DNA from: a virus
Reading direction: 5' to 3' (one strand)
IMG/VR virus record: IMGVR_UViG_3300044639_001193
Location: 35,751-99,750 of that record
DNA: 64,000 nt
The position numbers and the translations under genes are program-made. Positions 18,209-26,660 of this stretch are shown in pieces; position 1 is the stretch's first letter; every line of letters begins with the position of its first letter. The notes below the pieces were generated by a model, which was given only the letters and a program-made list of their open reading frames with translations, did no database searches and was not told where the DNA came from.

Positions 18209-19247
18209 TGATGAAGCCAAAAAGATTGTTGCTCAACTTAATAAAAGGTTTGGGGACAACGTTGTTGTTCTTGCCAGTGATATTCGTAGCGACACTATTC
18301 CTCGTATTACAAGCGGCTCTACTACTCTTGACTATGTTCTTGGGGGCGGTTTTCCAGGTAACCAATGGAATGAACTCATCGGTGAACCATCTCACGGAAA
18401 AACTGCTGTTGCTCTTAAAACCATTGCAGCCAATCAGCAACGAGACCCCAACTACACAACCGTTTGGGTTGCCGCTGAACAATGGGTCCCAGACTATGCA
18501 GCAATGTGTGGTGTGGATACAACACGGGTCATTGTCATTGAAACGTCAGTCATGGAAGAGGCCTATCAAGCCGTAATTGAATTTGCTGAATCAAAAGCAG
18601 TTGATGCAATTGTAATTGATTCATTACCTGCCCTATCCCCTGCTCCAGAAATGGAAAAGGACATGTCAGAAATGACTGTAGGAAGGGGCGCATTACTTAC
18701 TAACAAGTTCTTCAGAGTCGTCGGGACAGCGATGAAGCGGTCATTGGTTGAGGATGAGCGTCCTGTATTGGGCCTCATCATCAATCAATACCGAATGAAG
18801 ATTGGCGTAATGCATGGCGACCCACGGACAACTCCTGGCGGAGAAGGAAAGAACTATGCATTCTTTACACGTTGTGAAGTACGTCGTAAGGAATGGATTG
18901 AAATCGGTTCAGGAACAAATAAAGTACGAGTAGGACAACAAATTGTTGTTCGTACATTAAAGAACAAGACTGCACCACCACAACGTGTTGCATACTTTGA
19001 TTTCTACTTTGCAGAAGGTGGCAACTGTGCTCCAGGAGAATACGATTTTGCAAAAGAAATTGCTTCTTTAGGAGTAATCATGGGAGTCATTAACCGCAAG
19101 GGTGGTTGGTTCTACCACGGTGAGCGCAAGTGGCAGGGTATTGACTCTGTTATTGCCAGCATCCGTGAAGAAGTTGACCTTAAAGAAGAGATACAAAAAG
19201 CAGTACTAGCATCTGATGCCGCACCTTTGGCGGCTGATGAAGACTGA
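18201..19247 (+). CDS. recA: RecA-like recombinase
   Basis: A 348-residue RecA/UvsX-type ATPase. Features: TTLDYVLGGGFPGNQWNELIGEPSHGKTAVA, whose Walker A is GEPSHGKT, then Walker B VDAIVIDSLPAL and a downstream QYR segment (LIINQYRMKIG) like the MAW/L2 region that contacts DNA. It has the typical acidic C-terminus. It promotes strand exchange, probably in recombination-dependent replication and repair. AAAGGAG lies before the GTG start, and the gene overlaps both neighbours. Confidence 0.85.
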   Translation: MINDEAKKIVAQLNKRFGDNVVVLASDIRSDTIPRITSGSTTLDYVLGGGFPGNQWNELIGEPSHGKTAVALKTIAANQQRDPNYTTVWVAAEQWVPDYAAMCGVDTTRVIVIETSVMEEAYQAVIEFAESKAVDAIVIDSLPALSPAPEMEKDMSEMTVGRGALLTNKFFRVVGTAMKRSLVEDERPVLGLIINQYRMKIGVMHGDPRTTPGGEGKNYAFFTRCEVRRKEWIEIGSGTNKVRVGQQIVVRTLKNKTAPPQRVAYFDFYFAEGGNCAPGEYDFAKEIASLGVIMGVINRKGGWFYHGERKWQGIDSVIASIREEVDLKEEIQKAVLASDAAPLAADED

Positions 19248-19554
19248 AGGACAGAAACAATCTCAGAAGCACGAGAAGAGACTTGCTAAGAAAATTGGCG
19301 GTAAAACTATGGCTGCATCTGGAGCGTTTTGGTCTCACAAAGGAGATGTTCGGTCAAGCGACCTCTTGATTGAACATAAATTTACAGGTAAAAAACAAAC
19401 GACGTTAAAGTCGGATGTGTTACGCAAAATCACGAGAGAGGCAATTCTTGATGGACGTATGCCCGTACTGGGAGTTCATCTAGACGGGGAGGACTACGTG
19501 GTCCTTCTTGAGAACGATTTCTTGGAGATGAGGGACCGACTAAAGGATGCCTAA
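19237..19554 (+). CDS. Holliday-junction resolvase-like nuclease
   Basis: A 105-residue protein resembling phage PD-(D/E)XK resolvases: KKIGGKTMAASGAFWSHKGDVRSSDLLIEHKFT has an Asp in KGDV and the E-x-K of IEHK, the usual D and E-K catalytic pair of this fold, then a helix and two strands. Start is taken at the ATG overlapping the RecA end rather than 21 bases earlier. Resolvases of this type debranch replication intermediates before packaging. A RuvC-like gene lies 2.1 kb on, so there may be two systems. Confidence 0.65.
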   Translation: MKTEGQKQSQKHEKRLAKKIGGKTMAASGAFWSHKGDVRSSDLLIEHKFTGKKQTTLKSDVLRKITREAILDGRMPVLGVHLDGEDYVVLLENDFLEMRDRLKDA

Positions 19555-19557
19555 CAC

Positions 19558-19872
19558 ATGGAAGAACCAGAGTATGCGTGGCGTTACAGCGCACGCTGTA
19601 AGGGTGAAGACACCGACATCTTCTACCCACCACGAGATAAAGAACAATACAAAATCATTGCTAATCAAGCAAAGGTATTTTGTTTTGGAGAGAATAAAAA
19701 GAACCCGTGTCCCGTACAAAAGCAATGTTTATGGGATGCAGTTAAACGTGAGGAGCCTCACGGTATTTGGGGGGGCTTGAGTCATAGAGAAAGAAATGCT
19801 TTAATTCGTAAGTGGAAGAAATCGCATAAAAAGAAAATGTCGTTGCAAGAATTTATCTTAACTAAGGAATAA
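19558..19872 (+). CDS. WhiB-family iron-sulfur transcription factor
   Basis: A 104-residue WhiB-like protein. It has the first cysteine in SARCKGED, then C-x8-C-x5-C in VFCFGENKKNPCPVQKQC, and the hallmark turn HGIWGGLSHRER. WhiB proteins bind a 4Fe-4S cluster and regulate sigma-factor-dependent transcription in actinobacteria only, so this gene points to the host group. The second and third cysteines here are eight residues apart instead of the typical two. Probably alters host or phage promoter choice during infection. Confidence 0.85.
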   Translation: MEEPEYAWRYSARCKGEDTDIFYPPRDKEQYKIIANQAKVFCFGENKKNPCPVQKQCLWDAVKREEPHGIWGGLSHRERNALIRKWKKSHKKKMSLQEFILTKE

Positions 19873-19873
19873 A

Positions 19874-20713
19874 ATGACAACTGAATTAAAGCGTTTTCTA
19901 GACGCAAAGAAACGTGAACCACGTCTCGTTGGAGATGTTGAACGTCACCTTATGCGTCGTCCGTTAGGTGACCGTTCTACAACAGTTCTGCACCCTTCAG
20001 AAATGATTAAAGATGATTTTTGTTTAAGGTATTCGTATTACCTTATGACAGGCGGAGAACAAAAGCAAGAAAAGCCAAACCTTCGTCTTCAATCTATTTT
20101 TGATGAAGGCCACTTCATCCATGAAAAATGGCAAACATGGTTTCATGAGATGGATGTTTTATACGGACGTTTTCAGTGCAAGCACTGCGGTACTTCTGTT
20201 ACAGGCATATCACCAAAGTGGTGTTTAAACTGCGAAGACCGTCGTATGGAATACAAGGAAGTCACACTCATAGACAATGACCTTCGTATTGCAGGGCACA
20301 CAGATGGTTGGATTAAGGGTATTGGCGAAGATTGCTTAATTGAGATTAAATCAATTGGGGCAGGAACTTTCCGTTACGAAGCACCCGACCTTCTTAGAGA
20401 CAACGATGGTGACATCTTTAAAGCATTTAACGGGATTAAACGACCATTCCGTAGCCACTTGTTACAGGGTCAAATGTATTTAGAGTTAGCACATCGTATG
20501 TTTGGTGAACAAGCGCCAAAAGAAATTGTATTTTTATATGAACTAAAGGCAGACCAAGCGTATAAAGAATTCACGGTAAAAGCAGATTATGAAATTGTAG
20601 ACCGTATTTTCTTTAAGGCTGAGAAAGTTATTAAAGCAATCAAGGATGAAATAATGCCTGAGTGCAACATAAGTCCAGAAGAAGGTTGTAAATCATGCAA
20701 CTTGATTCCATAA
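19874..20713 (+). CDS. Cas4/RecB-like exonuclease with Fe-S and zinc motifs
   Basis: A 279-residue PD-(D/E)XK exonuclease of the Cas4/AddB type. DDFCLRYSYYL carries the first cysteine; the C-terminus has ECNISPEEGCKSC with three more, matching the four-cysteine 4Fe-4S cluster of Cas4. The catalytic core shows GHTDGWI (Asp) and CLIEIKS (E-x-K). An inserted zinc knuckle, CKHCGT...WCLNC, lies at residues about 100-120. It likely resects DNA ends for RecA-like strand exchange. No Cas genes are near, so no CRISPR role is implied. Confidence 0.75.
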   Translation: MTTELKRFLDAKKREPRLVGDVERHLMRRPLGDRSTTVLHPSEMIKDDFCLRYSYYLMTGGEQKQEKPNLRLQSIFDEGHFIHEKWQTWFHEMDVLYGRFQCKHCGTSVTGISPKWCLNCEDRRMEYKEVTLIDNDLRIAGHTDGWIKGIGEDCLIEIKSIGAGTFRYEAPDLLRDNDGDIFKAFNGIKRPFRSHLLQGQMYLELAHRMFGEQAPKEIVFLYELKADQAYKEFTVKADYEIVDRIFFKAEKVIKAIKDEIMPECNISPEEGCKSCNLIP

Positions 20714-21162
20714 CAGTTAAAGACCAACTCATTAACGCTAAGCAACCCAACTATGACATGGTTAAGTTGCCACCAGATATTACTGCTTTGTCTAGTGAAC
20801 AATTAGCAGAGATGTTTACGGTGTTAACAGGATGGGCAGACTACATTGCTACTCAACTAGCAAATGCTCAAATTATGGAGAAGGTTGCTGAGAAAAAAGT
20901 AGACCGACTTATTGCGTCACTAACTGTAGACAAAATGGGCGCTGCAACAAAAGCAGATAGAGTCACTTTAATCAAAGCACAAATTGCAATAGACCCAGAT
21001 GTACAAGACCTAGAAGACAGACACCATCAAACATACGCCCAACGCAAAGCGTGGGAAGTTATGTTGACTAACCAGGAACGTGATATCACACTGGTATCAC
21101 GAGAGATAACTCGTCGTACTTCAGACCAACGAGCAATGCGAAAGGATTACAACGGCGCATGA
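20695..21162 (+). CDS. Hypothetical helical protein of the recombination cluster
   Basis: A 155-residue, largely helical and charged protein with heptad-like stretches (EKVAEKKVDRLIASLTVDKM, VQDLEDRHHQTYAQRKAWEV). It overlaps the Cas4-like gene by 19 bases and the dNMP kinase by four, so it is part of the coupled operon. A recombination-mediator role would fit the place, but there is no motif to support it. Confidence 0.55.
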   Translation: MQLDSITVKDQLINAKQPNYDMVKLPPDITALSSEQLAEMFTVLTGWADYIATQLANAQIMEKVAEKKVDRLIASLTVDKMGAATKADRVTLIKAQIAIDPDVQDLEDRHHQTYAQRKAWEVMLTNQERDITLVSREITRRTSDQRAMRKDYNGA

Positions 21163-21695
21163 TTATTGGACTATCAGGTTACGCACGTTCTGGAAAAGAT
21201 GAAGTAGCAAAGATTTTGGTAGAAGAATACGGCTATAAACGAATTGCGTTTGCTGACAACATTCGTAAATTGTTATACGCAACCAACCCTCAAGTAGGTG
21301 GGAACAGGTTACAGTTTTTAGTAGAAGACTATGGTTGGGATGTTGCTAAGTCCCAACCCGAAGTACGTCATTTGTTACAGTCTTTAGGCGTTGCAGCACG
21401 CAATCTTTTTGGAGAAGACTTTTGGATTAATAGTGCATTAAGACATTTAGAAATTCAAAAGAACTATGTTATTACCGATGTTAGGTTTGCTAATGAAGCA
21501 GACACTATAAAACTTAATGTAGAGTCTCAAATATGGCGCATTAAACGCAACGGTGTAGAGGCAGTAAACGGGCATGTATCAGAGCATGATATGGATAGTT
21601 ATCAAGTAGATATGATTTTAAAGAACGAGGGTACTTTAGAAGACCTACGAACATTGGTTCGTAAGCGTATGGAGACTTCCCTCAATGCCAACTAA
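21159..21695 (+). CDS. Deoxynucleoside monophosphate kinase
   Basis: A 178-residue P-loop kinase of the T4 gp1 type. GYARSGKDEVAKIL is the Walker A; IAFADNIRKLL the nucleotide-binding LID-proximal segment; ITDVRFANEADTI matches the D-(V)-R-F-x-x-E motif of phage dNMP kinases that bind the base. It phosphorylates dNMPs so that host DNA breakdown can supply dNTPs, and works with the ribonucleotide reductase gene downstream. Confidence 0.85.
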   Translation: MIIGLSGYARSGKDEVAKILVEEYGYKRIAFADNIRKLLYATNPQVGGNRLQFLVEDYGWDVAKSQPEVRHLLQSLGVAARNLFGEDFWINSALRHLEIQKNYVITDVRFANEADTIKLNVESQIWRIKRNGVEAVNGHVSEHDMDSYQVDMILKNEGTLEDLRTLVRKRMETSLNAN

Positions 21696-22266
21696 ACTTA
21701 TAGAAGGCGGATTAAGTAAAGCAGGAGACATAGCGTTAGGTATAGACCAGTCGTTAACAGGTTTTGCTTTAACAGCATTAAGCGTAGAAGACCCCAGTAA
21801 ACATTTAACGTGGGTTTATAAATCTCCTTATTTTGGTATTGAAAGATTAGTAGATATTAGACAGTGGTTAGTAGACCACTTTATGTGGTTTGAAGAACAG
21901 AATTTAGATGTAGTAGACATTGCAATGGAAGGCACAGTACTAGCCAGTCATGCAGCCCTTGTATTGGGCGAGTTATCTGCAACAGTGCGGTTAGCAATAT
22001 ATGACCATTATGACGATTACTTACGATTCCCCCTTAAAGTTCCGCCAATGACGTTGAAGAAATATGCAGCAGGCAAGGGCAATGCCAAGAAACAAGAGAT
22101 GTTGTTACAAATCTACAAACGTTGGGGTATGGAGTTTAATGACGATAATGCTGCTGATTCGTACGCATTAGCCCGATTAGTATCAGGAAGCACTGATGGC
22201 GCTATTGAGGCAGCAATTGTTGAGCAAATGAAAGATGCCAAATACCGAGACCAACCAGCGATTTAG
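21685..22266 (+). CDS. ruvC: RuvC-like Holliday-junction resolvase
   Basis: A 193-residue RNase H-fold endonuclease. The first Asp lies in ALGIDQSLTGFAL, the Glu in IAMEGTV, and the final acidic pair near NDDNAADSYALA, giving the D-E-D-D pattern of RuvC resolvases. It resolves four-way junctions made by recombination. It overlaps the kinase by eleven bases. Length is normal for RuvC-type enzymes. Confidence 0.75.
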   Translation: MPTKLIEGGLSKAGDIALGIDQSLTGFALTALSVEDPSKHLTWVYKSPYFGIERLVDIRQWLVDHFMWFEEQNLDVVDIAMEGTVLASHAALVLGELSATVRLAIYDHYDDYLRFPLKVPPMTLKKYAAGKGNAKKQEMLLQIYKRWGMEFNDDNAADSYALARLVSGSTDGAIEAAIVEQMKDAKYRDQPAI

Positions 22267-22286
22267 CCTTACCCTTTAGGTTAGGA

Positions 22287-22610
22287 GTGGCACACCAAAC
22301 CGAACCAAAGGACTATAAATTGAATACACCCCCTGAAGTATCTGCTGAAGAGCCGTTCCTACGTGTCAGCGCATCCTCAAATCCGCAGAGCGTTGCCTCA
22401 GCAATTGCTCATGCCATCTACGATAAGCATGAAGTAAAACTCCGTGCAGTAGGTGCAGGCGCAGTAAACCAAGCAGTTAAAGCAATTGCTATTGCCCGTG
22501 GATACGTGGCACCTCGTGGTATGGATTTAACAGATAAGCCAGGATTTACCACCATTCAAAGTCGTGATGGTGAAATTTCCGCTATCGTGTTTCACATTAC
22601 AGCGTCTTAA
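22287..22610 (+). CDS. SpoVS-family protein
   Basis: About 107 residues from a GTG, or 96 from a TTG 33 bases later with AAAGGA upstream. The core LRVSASSNPQSVASAIAHAI, then AVGAGAVNQAVKAIAIARGY and GFTTIQS, closely matches SpoVS, the small Alba-like sporulation protein of Bacillus and Thermus. The family binds nucleic acid or helps transcription or RNA processing; its molecular role is still unclear. It marks the end of the replication operon. Why a phage carries it is unknown. Confidence 0.85.
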   Translation: MAHQTEPKDYKLNTPPEVSAEEPFLRVSASSNPQSVASAIAHAIYDKHEVKLRAVGAGAVNQAVKAIAIARGYVAPRGMDLTDKPGFTTIQSRDGEISAIVFHITAS

Positions 22611-22646
22611 AACAGCCTTATCCTTATCCAAGAGCAAGGAGTCAAA

Positions 22647-23105
22647 ATGGCACTATGGACATCAATGGGTCACGCAATGCGTCGTCGTATGGGCGCCCCA
22701 TCCTCACATCATGAAGCGGCAGGTAAATCTATGAGTAAATCTGTTCCAACAACAGAAGAGATTCTCGCTTCTGCAGCACATTCAAAGTCACCACGTCGCT
22801 ACATGGGCATGGATGCAGCAAAGTTCACTAACGCAAGTGGTACACCTGAAAAGGGAAACCTTATGCCAAAGAAGAACGCACAAGCATCTGACCCAACAGC
22901 AGGCGGCAAGGCGAACAGAGCGAATGTTTCTGCAGGAAGCGCAGCACAATCAGAACGTATGGGAGCACGTTACAACATTAACGTAAAGTTTCCTGTAGGT
23001 CATGACCCAGCAGCATCTGCAACAATGGGAAGTGCAAAAATTGTTCCATCAATTGCAGGGCGCCAAGCACCAAATTTTGGCGACGGGATTAGTAGCGTAC
23101 GCTAA
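22647..23105 (+). CDS. Hypothetical basic, low-complexity protein
   Basis: A 152-residue protein with an arginine-rich start (MALWTSMGHAMRRRMGAPSSHHE), alternating small polar stretches and no recognisable fold. It begins a series of small, basic, overlapping genes. GCAAGGAG lies nine bases before the ATG. Composition suggests a virion-associated or DNA-contacting protein; this is inference. Confidence 0.5.
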   Translation: MALWTSMGHAMRRRMGAPSSHHEAAGKSMSKSVPTTEEILASAAHSKSPRRYMGMDAAKFTNASGTPEKGNLMPKKNAQASDPTAGGKANRANVSAGSAAQSERMGARYNINVKFPVGHDPAASATMGSAKIVPSIAGRQAPNFGDGISSVR

Positions 23106-23374
23106 TGTCAATCCTATCTTCTTCAGAATTTATGGATGATAATTTTTCTGGTCAACCAACTCATCATGGCCCAGATACTGACCCACCATTGTCATTAAGT
23201 TCTAGCACCACAGGTTCTGCTAACCAAGCAACTGCTTGGCGTAACAGAGGCCTTGGTGGAGGAAGACCAATGTCTTACTCAAGCAAGACTCGTGGAACTA
23301 CATTTAGTTTTGATGATGCAAAACAAACTACGTTACCAGAGGCAGATAAAGGCGCTAGTTTCGGAAAAGGATAG
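23105..23374 (+). CDS. Hypothetical 89-residue protein
   Basis: A small protein, glycine- and serine-rich, that overlaps the previous stop by one base (TAATG). It has no predicted hydrophobic segment and no family match. The composition (GLGGGRPMSYSSKTR) resembles disordered virion proteins. It belongs to the same coupled series of small genes. Confidence 0.5.
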   Translation: MSILSSSEFMDDNFSGQPTHHGPDTDPPLSLSSSTTGSANQATAWRNRGLGGGRPMSYSSKTRGTTFSFDDAKQTTLPEADKGASFGKG

Positions 23375-23377
23375 TTT

Positions 23378-23914
23378 ATGGCAGGCGGCACTAACAACTA
23401 TTCAGCCACACAAAACTGGCAATCACTTGGCGGCGGCGGTCTGTATGGTTATAACAATCAAGGTGGTGCAGGAACTTCTGTAGCCCGTGACAGTATGGAT
23501 GCTTCCCGCATTGGTGTGGGAAGAGTTCCGTCTGCAGAATATCCAGATGGTTACCTTGGTACTATTCGTTCACGTCGTGATGACCGTTTACTTGATAGCG
23601 TTAAGAATCGTGTAAACCAAAAAGCATATCAACGTGGTGTACACAAGGGTGAGCGTATTGAGCCATCCATGTATTTTTGGCCTGAAAACATTAACGATAT
23701 GTCAGGCATTGAACGTCAAATGAAAGCAGCACGTGTACGCATCAATGGCGTCAACGTTTATCAAACAGAACGTGCTGCTCCACAAATTGGATTGACCCCT
23801 GCACCTCACCTAGTAAACGACGGTAAAGCAAACACAATTGCTACAGAGCCAGGACAAATCAATGAACGTCGCCAAGCAATGCTCGCTTACTTAAGGCCAG
23901 CGTGGTCTAATTGA
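23378..23914 (+). CDS. Hypothetical 178-residue protein
   Basis: Starts with a glycine/asparagine-rich tail (MAGGTNNYSATQNWQSLGGGG), followed by a folded part with RRDDRLLDSVKNRV and MYFWPENINDMSGIERQMKAARV. No family match. It overlaps the next gene by four bases. Placement among short glycine-rich genes suggests a structural or cargo role. Confidence 0.5.
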   Translation: MAGGTNNYSATQNWQSLGGGGLYGYNNQGGAGTSVARDSMDASRIGVGRVPSAEYPDGYLGTIRSRRDDRLLDSVKNRVNQKAYQRGVHKGERIEPSMYFWPENINDMSGIERQMKAARVRINGVNVYQTERAAPQIGLTPAPHLVNDGKANTIATEPGQINERRQAMLAYLRPAWSN

Positions 23915-24273
23915 CACAACATACTGATGGAGTATACGACTACACAAAACCGTGGCGTCCACCAATCCAACCTGACCAGGTAGCAAAGCGTTACTCTTAT
24001 AACGGCCCATGGTCAACGAATATGGAACGTTTAACTCAACAAGCCTTAATGGTTATGCAAATTCCTGGTGCTGATATTCAAGCAATGGTTCGTCCACCAT
24101 TGCCACAAATTCGTTTGTTTCCAGACCGTTATGGTTATGGAGACCGTCGTTCCCCAGGTATTGCAGACGTAGTAACTATTGACCGTGTGTATGCAGAGCC
24201 ACGCATCTCTTGGTTCTCAGGAGGTCCTGCAGGATTTAGCGGAACATCTACAAACTCTTTAGGCGGCATCTAA
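23911..24273 (+). CDS. Hypothetical 120-residue protein
   Basis: A TTG-start gene overlapping its upstream neighbour by four bases and the next by one. It is aromatic- and proline-rich (YDYTKPWRPPIQPDQVAKRY, WSTNMERLTQQALMVMQIPG) and ends in a glycine tail. No family match; the proline/tyrosine pattern is seen in small capsid or tail accessory proteins. Confidence 0.5.
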   Translation: MTQHTDGVYDYTKPWRPPIQPDQVAKRYSYNGPWSTNMERLTQQALMVMQIPGADIQAMVRPPLPQIRLFPDRYGYGDRRSPGIADVVTIDRVYAEPRISWFSGGPAGFSGTSTNSLGGI

Positions 24274-24857
24274 TGTCTAAAGAAGATGCGTTTCCTCATT
24301 TTGTAGAGTACTCACCTAAAGAGGCTGGACACTTTAAAGCGTTTATTCAGCGTGCAAAAAAAGCAAGCCCAATGGGTGCAGCCGTTGATGTGCACAAAGT
24401 AAGTGACTACAAGAACATGCGTATGTTCTCAACTTCAGATGGATTAGCGGGGTACGCAGTAAACCAAGCAGGAGAAATTAACTCAGTATTTAAACATCCA
24501 GATGCACCGTATCAAAACGTTGCTCGCCATGCTGCAGAGCACGCTGTGTTAATGGCTGGTGGAACACACGCCTCAGCATTTGACCCTAAGTTGCCAGACA
24601 TGTATGCCAAGGGTGGATTACGTCCACTGTCACACGTTCAATGGAATGAAGATTACAAACCACCTAAATGGAAAGTTAAAGCCCAAGGTCGCCCAGATGT
24701 AGCATTTTTAGGCGCAGACCGTTCCGTTGCTAGAGAAGCAAACTCAGGCAAGTTAAACTACAAAGCAATGAGTACTCCTGAAACAACAGATTACGACACA
24801 GGTATGGGACAAGCAAAAGCCCATGGCGAAGCAGAGACAAAGAAACGGGGTAAGTAA
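24273..24857 (+). CDS. GNAT-like protein, possible virion cargo
   Basis: A 194-residue protein with the layout of a GNAT acetyltransferase-like domain: GLAGYAVNQAGEINSVFKH, a helix with HAAEHAVLMAGGTHASAFD, then MYAKGGLRPLSHVQWNEDY, which resembles the GNAT-type domains found in phage minor-head and polymorphic-toxin proteins. The strands and helix order fit, but the acyl-CoA pyrophosphate loop is not obvious. It may modify host targets if delivered with the virion. The C-terminus is a short basic tail. Confidence 0.5.
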   Translation: MSKEDAFPHFVEYSPKEAGHFKAFIQRAKKASPMGAAVDVHKVSDYKNMRMFSTSDGLAGYAVNQAGEINSVFKHPDAPYQNVARHAAEHAVLMAGGTHASAFDPKLPDMYAKGGLRPLSHVQWNEDYKPPKWKVKAQGRPDVAFLGADRSVAREANSGKLNYKAMSTPETTDYDTGMGQAKAHGEAETKKRGK

Positions 24858-25060
24858 TGGATATGGAAGGCGGCGGATTCCCGCTAGAAATTCAAGCCAA
24901 GCAAGTTGCAGAGAATGCAATGCGCTATGGCGGTTCATTGCCATGCCCATCTTGCGGCGTTATTATGAACCCAATAGAAGCCATGTACAGCAAAGGTAAT
25001 TGCGTTAAATGCTATAGCCAGATTCAAGCAAAGCGTGCTAAGAATCGTATGGTTGGATAA
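24857..25060 (+). CDS. Small zinc-ribbon protein
   Basis: A 67-residue protein with CPSCGVIM ... NCVKCYSQ, two C-x2-C knuckles about 16 residues apart, and a basic C-terminus. It overlaps both neighbours by one base. Such a ribbon could bind DNA or RNA; no named family. Confidence 0.55.
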   Translation: MDMEGGGFPLEIQAKQVAENAMRYGGSLPCPSCGVIMNPIEAMYSKGNCVKCYSQIQAKRAKNRMVG

Positions 25061-26091
25061 TGGCACGTAAAAAGAAGGTTATTAAAAGCGACGCTGCTAA
25101 AATGGACGTTGCTCCACATATACCGATGAGTGAAAAGTCAAAAGATATTGGTGCTGTCAAATCTTTAATTCCTGATTCTGCAGGAGTTGAAAAAATAGCA
25201 AGCATGGAACCAAATGCATTAAAAGAACATTTAAAGACTGCTCAACTTGACCGTACAACAGTTGACGCCGTTATGAAACGTCACTTGGAAATTCAAGGTT
25301 CAAAACCTAAACCAGTTAAACCAGCCGTACTTCGTGACAAGACAACTGGACGAGCAATCCCACGAGTTCCTGCAACTCCTACAAACGTTAAATCACCTGA
25401 CCCTCAAACGCCAGGAAAAAGATTAACAGCGGTTACTGGAGAAACAATTCGTCCAGCAACAAACCCAGAATTAAAACGTGGAATTCCTTCCAGAGTTGTT
25501 CGTGACCAAACCAGACCAACACAATCGGCAGGTCCAAGTCTTCCACGTATTGGTCAAATTTATAAACATAGCGATGGACGCATGATGCGTGTTAATCCAG
25601 AAAATATTGATGAAGTACACTCAGATGCAAAGCGCACAGTTTTGCCAACAGCAGGTCGTGACGTAATGATGCCAGAAGGTCGTCCAGCACCACTTCCAGG
25701 ACCTCGTGGCGGAGTACGAGTTAACATTCCTAAAAACACCAAAGGTAACCGTTCTGGTCTTGGTGTTGACCACGCTACGGCAAAAGAACACGTGGATAGA
25801 GCAGTAGGCCACCTAGATGCTATGGCGTCGTCAGAGCACGGAAGCGGCGTTTACCGACAAGCCCAAAAGAGTTTTCAGGTTGTACATGGAGCAATTGGGG
25901 AAAAGAACATGTCCAAACCCATTCATACCATGCTTCAACTAGCCCATAACCACATAGATAGCAAACTTCCTGGTACAGAAAAGATGTTAAACGCAACAAA
26001 AGAAGCCGTAGGAGATACACTTAAAGCAGGAAAAAAGGCAGAAGAGGAACGTACGTTCCGCCAGATACAGACCGACAAAGGTGGTAACTAA
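25060..26091 (+). CDS. Large basic low-complexity protein
   Basis: A 343-residue protein rich in lysine, arginine, proline and threonine. The first 230 residues look largely disordered, with repeats of KPVKPA- and TPTNVK-like segments and RVVRDQTRP. A more ordered helical stretch follows, near KEHVDRAVGHLDAMASSEHG and MSKPIHTMLQLAHNHI. It has no recognised domain. This is the longest gene of the small-protein block and may organise it, for instance as an internal virion or DNA-condensing protein, which is inference. Confidence 0.5.
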   Translation: MARKKKVIKSDAAKMDVAPHIPMSEKSKDIGAVKSLIPDSAGVEKIASMEPNALKEHLKTAQLDRTTVDAVMKRHLEIQGSKPKPVKPAVLRDKTTGRAIPRVPATPTNVKSPDPQTPGKRLTAVTGETIRPATNPELKRGIPSRVVRDQTRPTQSAGPSLPRIGQIYKHSDGRMMRVNPENIDEVHSDAKRTVLPTAGRDVMMPEGRPAPLPGPRGGVRVNIPKNTKGNRSGLGVDHATAKEHVDRAVGHLDAMASSEHGSGVYRQAQKSFQVVHGAIGEKNMSKPIHTMLQLAHNHIDSKLPGTEKMLNATKEAVGDTLKAGKKAEEERTFRQIQTDKGGN

Positions 26092-26450
26092 TGTTATTTA
26101 ATGACCGTAAAAAAAAAGCAGCACCTAAACCTTCAATGAAACCTGCGATGAGCGAAGACGGTAAGTCTTATCAAGTCAGTAAAAACGTAACTGTACGAGG
26201 TTCCGCAAAGATGTCATTAGCAGGCAATGCTGGTCGTGGAAAGATTGACCCTAGAGATTTAAAAGGTGCAGCACAAGCAGTTCGTCAAAATGTAAATGCT
26301 GTTACTCCTATTTCAAAATCAGAAGCAAAAGCAAATGCTCGTGGACTAAAGGCTGCAAATTCAAAGAAACAACCTTCTCCTTTAAGTCAAAAGATTGCAA
26401 AGAAGATGTATCCAGCAGGAGTGCCAAAAGATAATAAAGGTGGTTACTAA
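26091..26450 (+). CDS. Small basic protein of the FNDR(R/K) group
   Basis: A 119-residue lysine-rich protein beginning MLFNDRKKK, a variant of the FNDRR motif shared by three further genes in this block. The remainder is basic and mostly disordered (KSEAKANARGLKAANSKKQP). It overlaps its upstream neighbour by one base. Confidence 0.5.
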   Translation: MLFNDRKKKAAPKPSMKPAMSEDGKSYQVSKNVTVRGSAKMSLAGNAGRGKIDPRDLKGAAQAVRQNVNAVTPISKSEAKANARGLKAANSKKQPSPLSQKIAKKMYPAGVPKDNKGGY

Positions 26451-26451
26451 A

Positions 26452-26658
26452 ATGGCAGTTAATTCATCACGCTCAATGAACAAGTCTTTAGACGAGGGCG
26501 CAACAGATGGTAAGTACCGCAAGGTGCGTCCAGATACTGAAGTTATTCCAGGTCTTGGAGACTCAGCAACTGTAGACAACCGTGCATCACTCAACCCATT
26601 TTACAATTATGGTTTTGTAACAACAGAGTTTCCAACTAAGGTAAACCCAGGTAAGTAA
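26452..26658 (+). CDS. Hypothetical 68-residue protein
   Basis: Begins at an ATG immediately after the upstream stop; an in-frame start 57 bases upstream overlaps that gene more and is less likely. The protein (MAVNSSRSMNKSLDEGATDG) is serine-rich and ends in a short hydrophobic and aromatic stretch. No family match. Confidence 0.5.
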   Translation: MAVNSSRSMNKSLDEGATDGKYRKVRPDTEVIPGLGDSATVDNRASLNPFYNYGFVTTEFPTKVNPGK

Positions 26659-26660
26659 CC

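Noticed and set aside
19874-20713. CRISPR-associated Cas4 as a sign of a CRISPR system
   Set aside because: No repeat-spacer array and no other cas genes are seen; Cas4-like exonucleases are common in phage recombination clusters.
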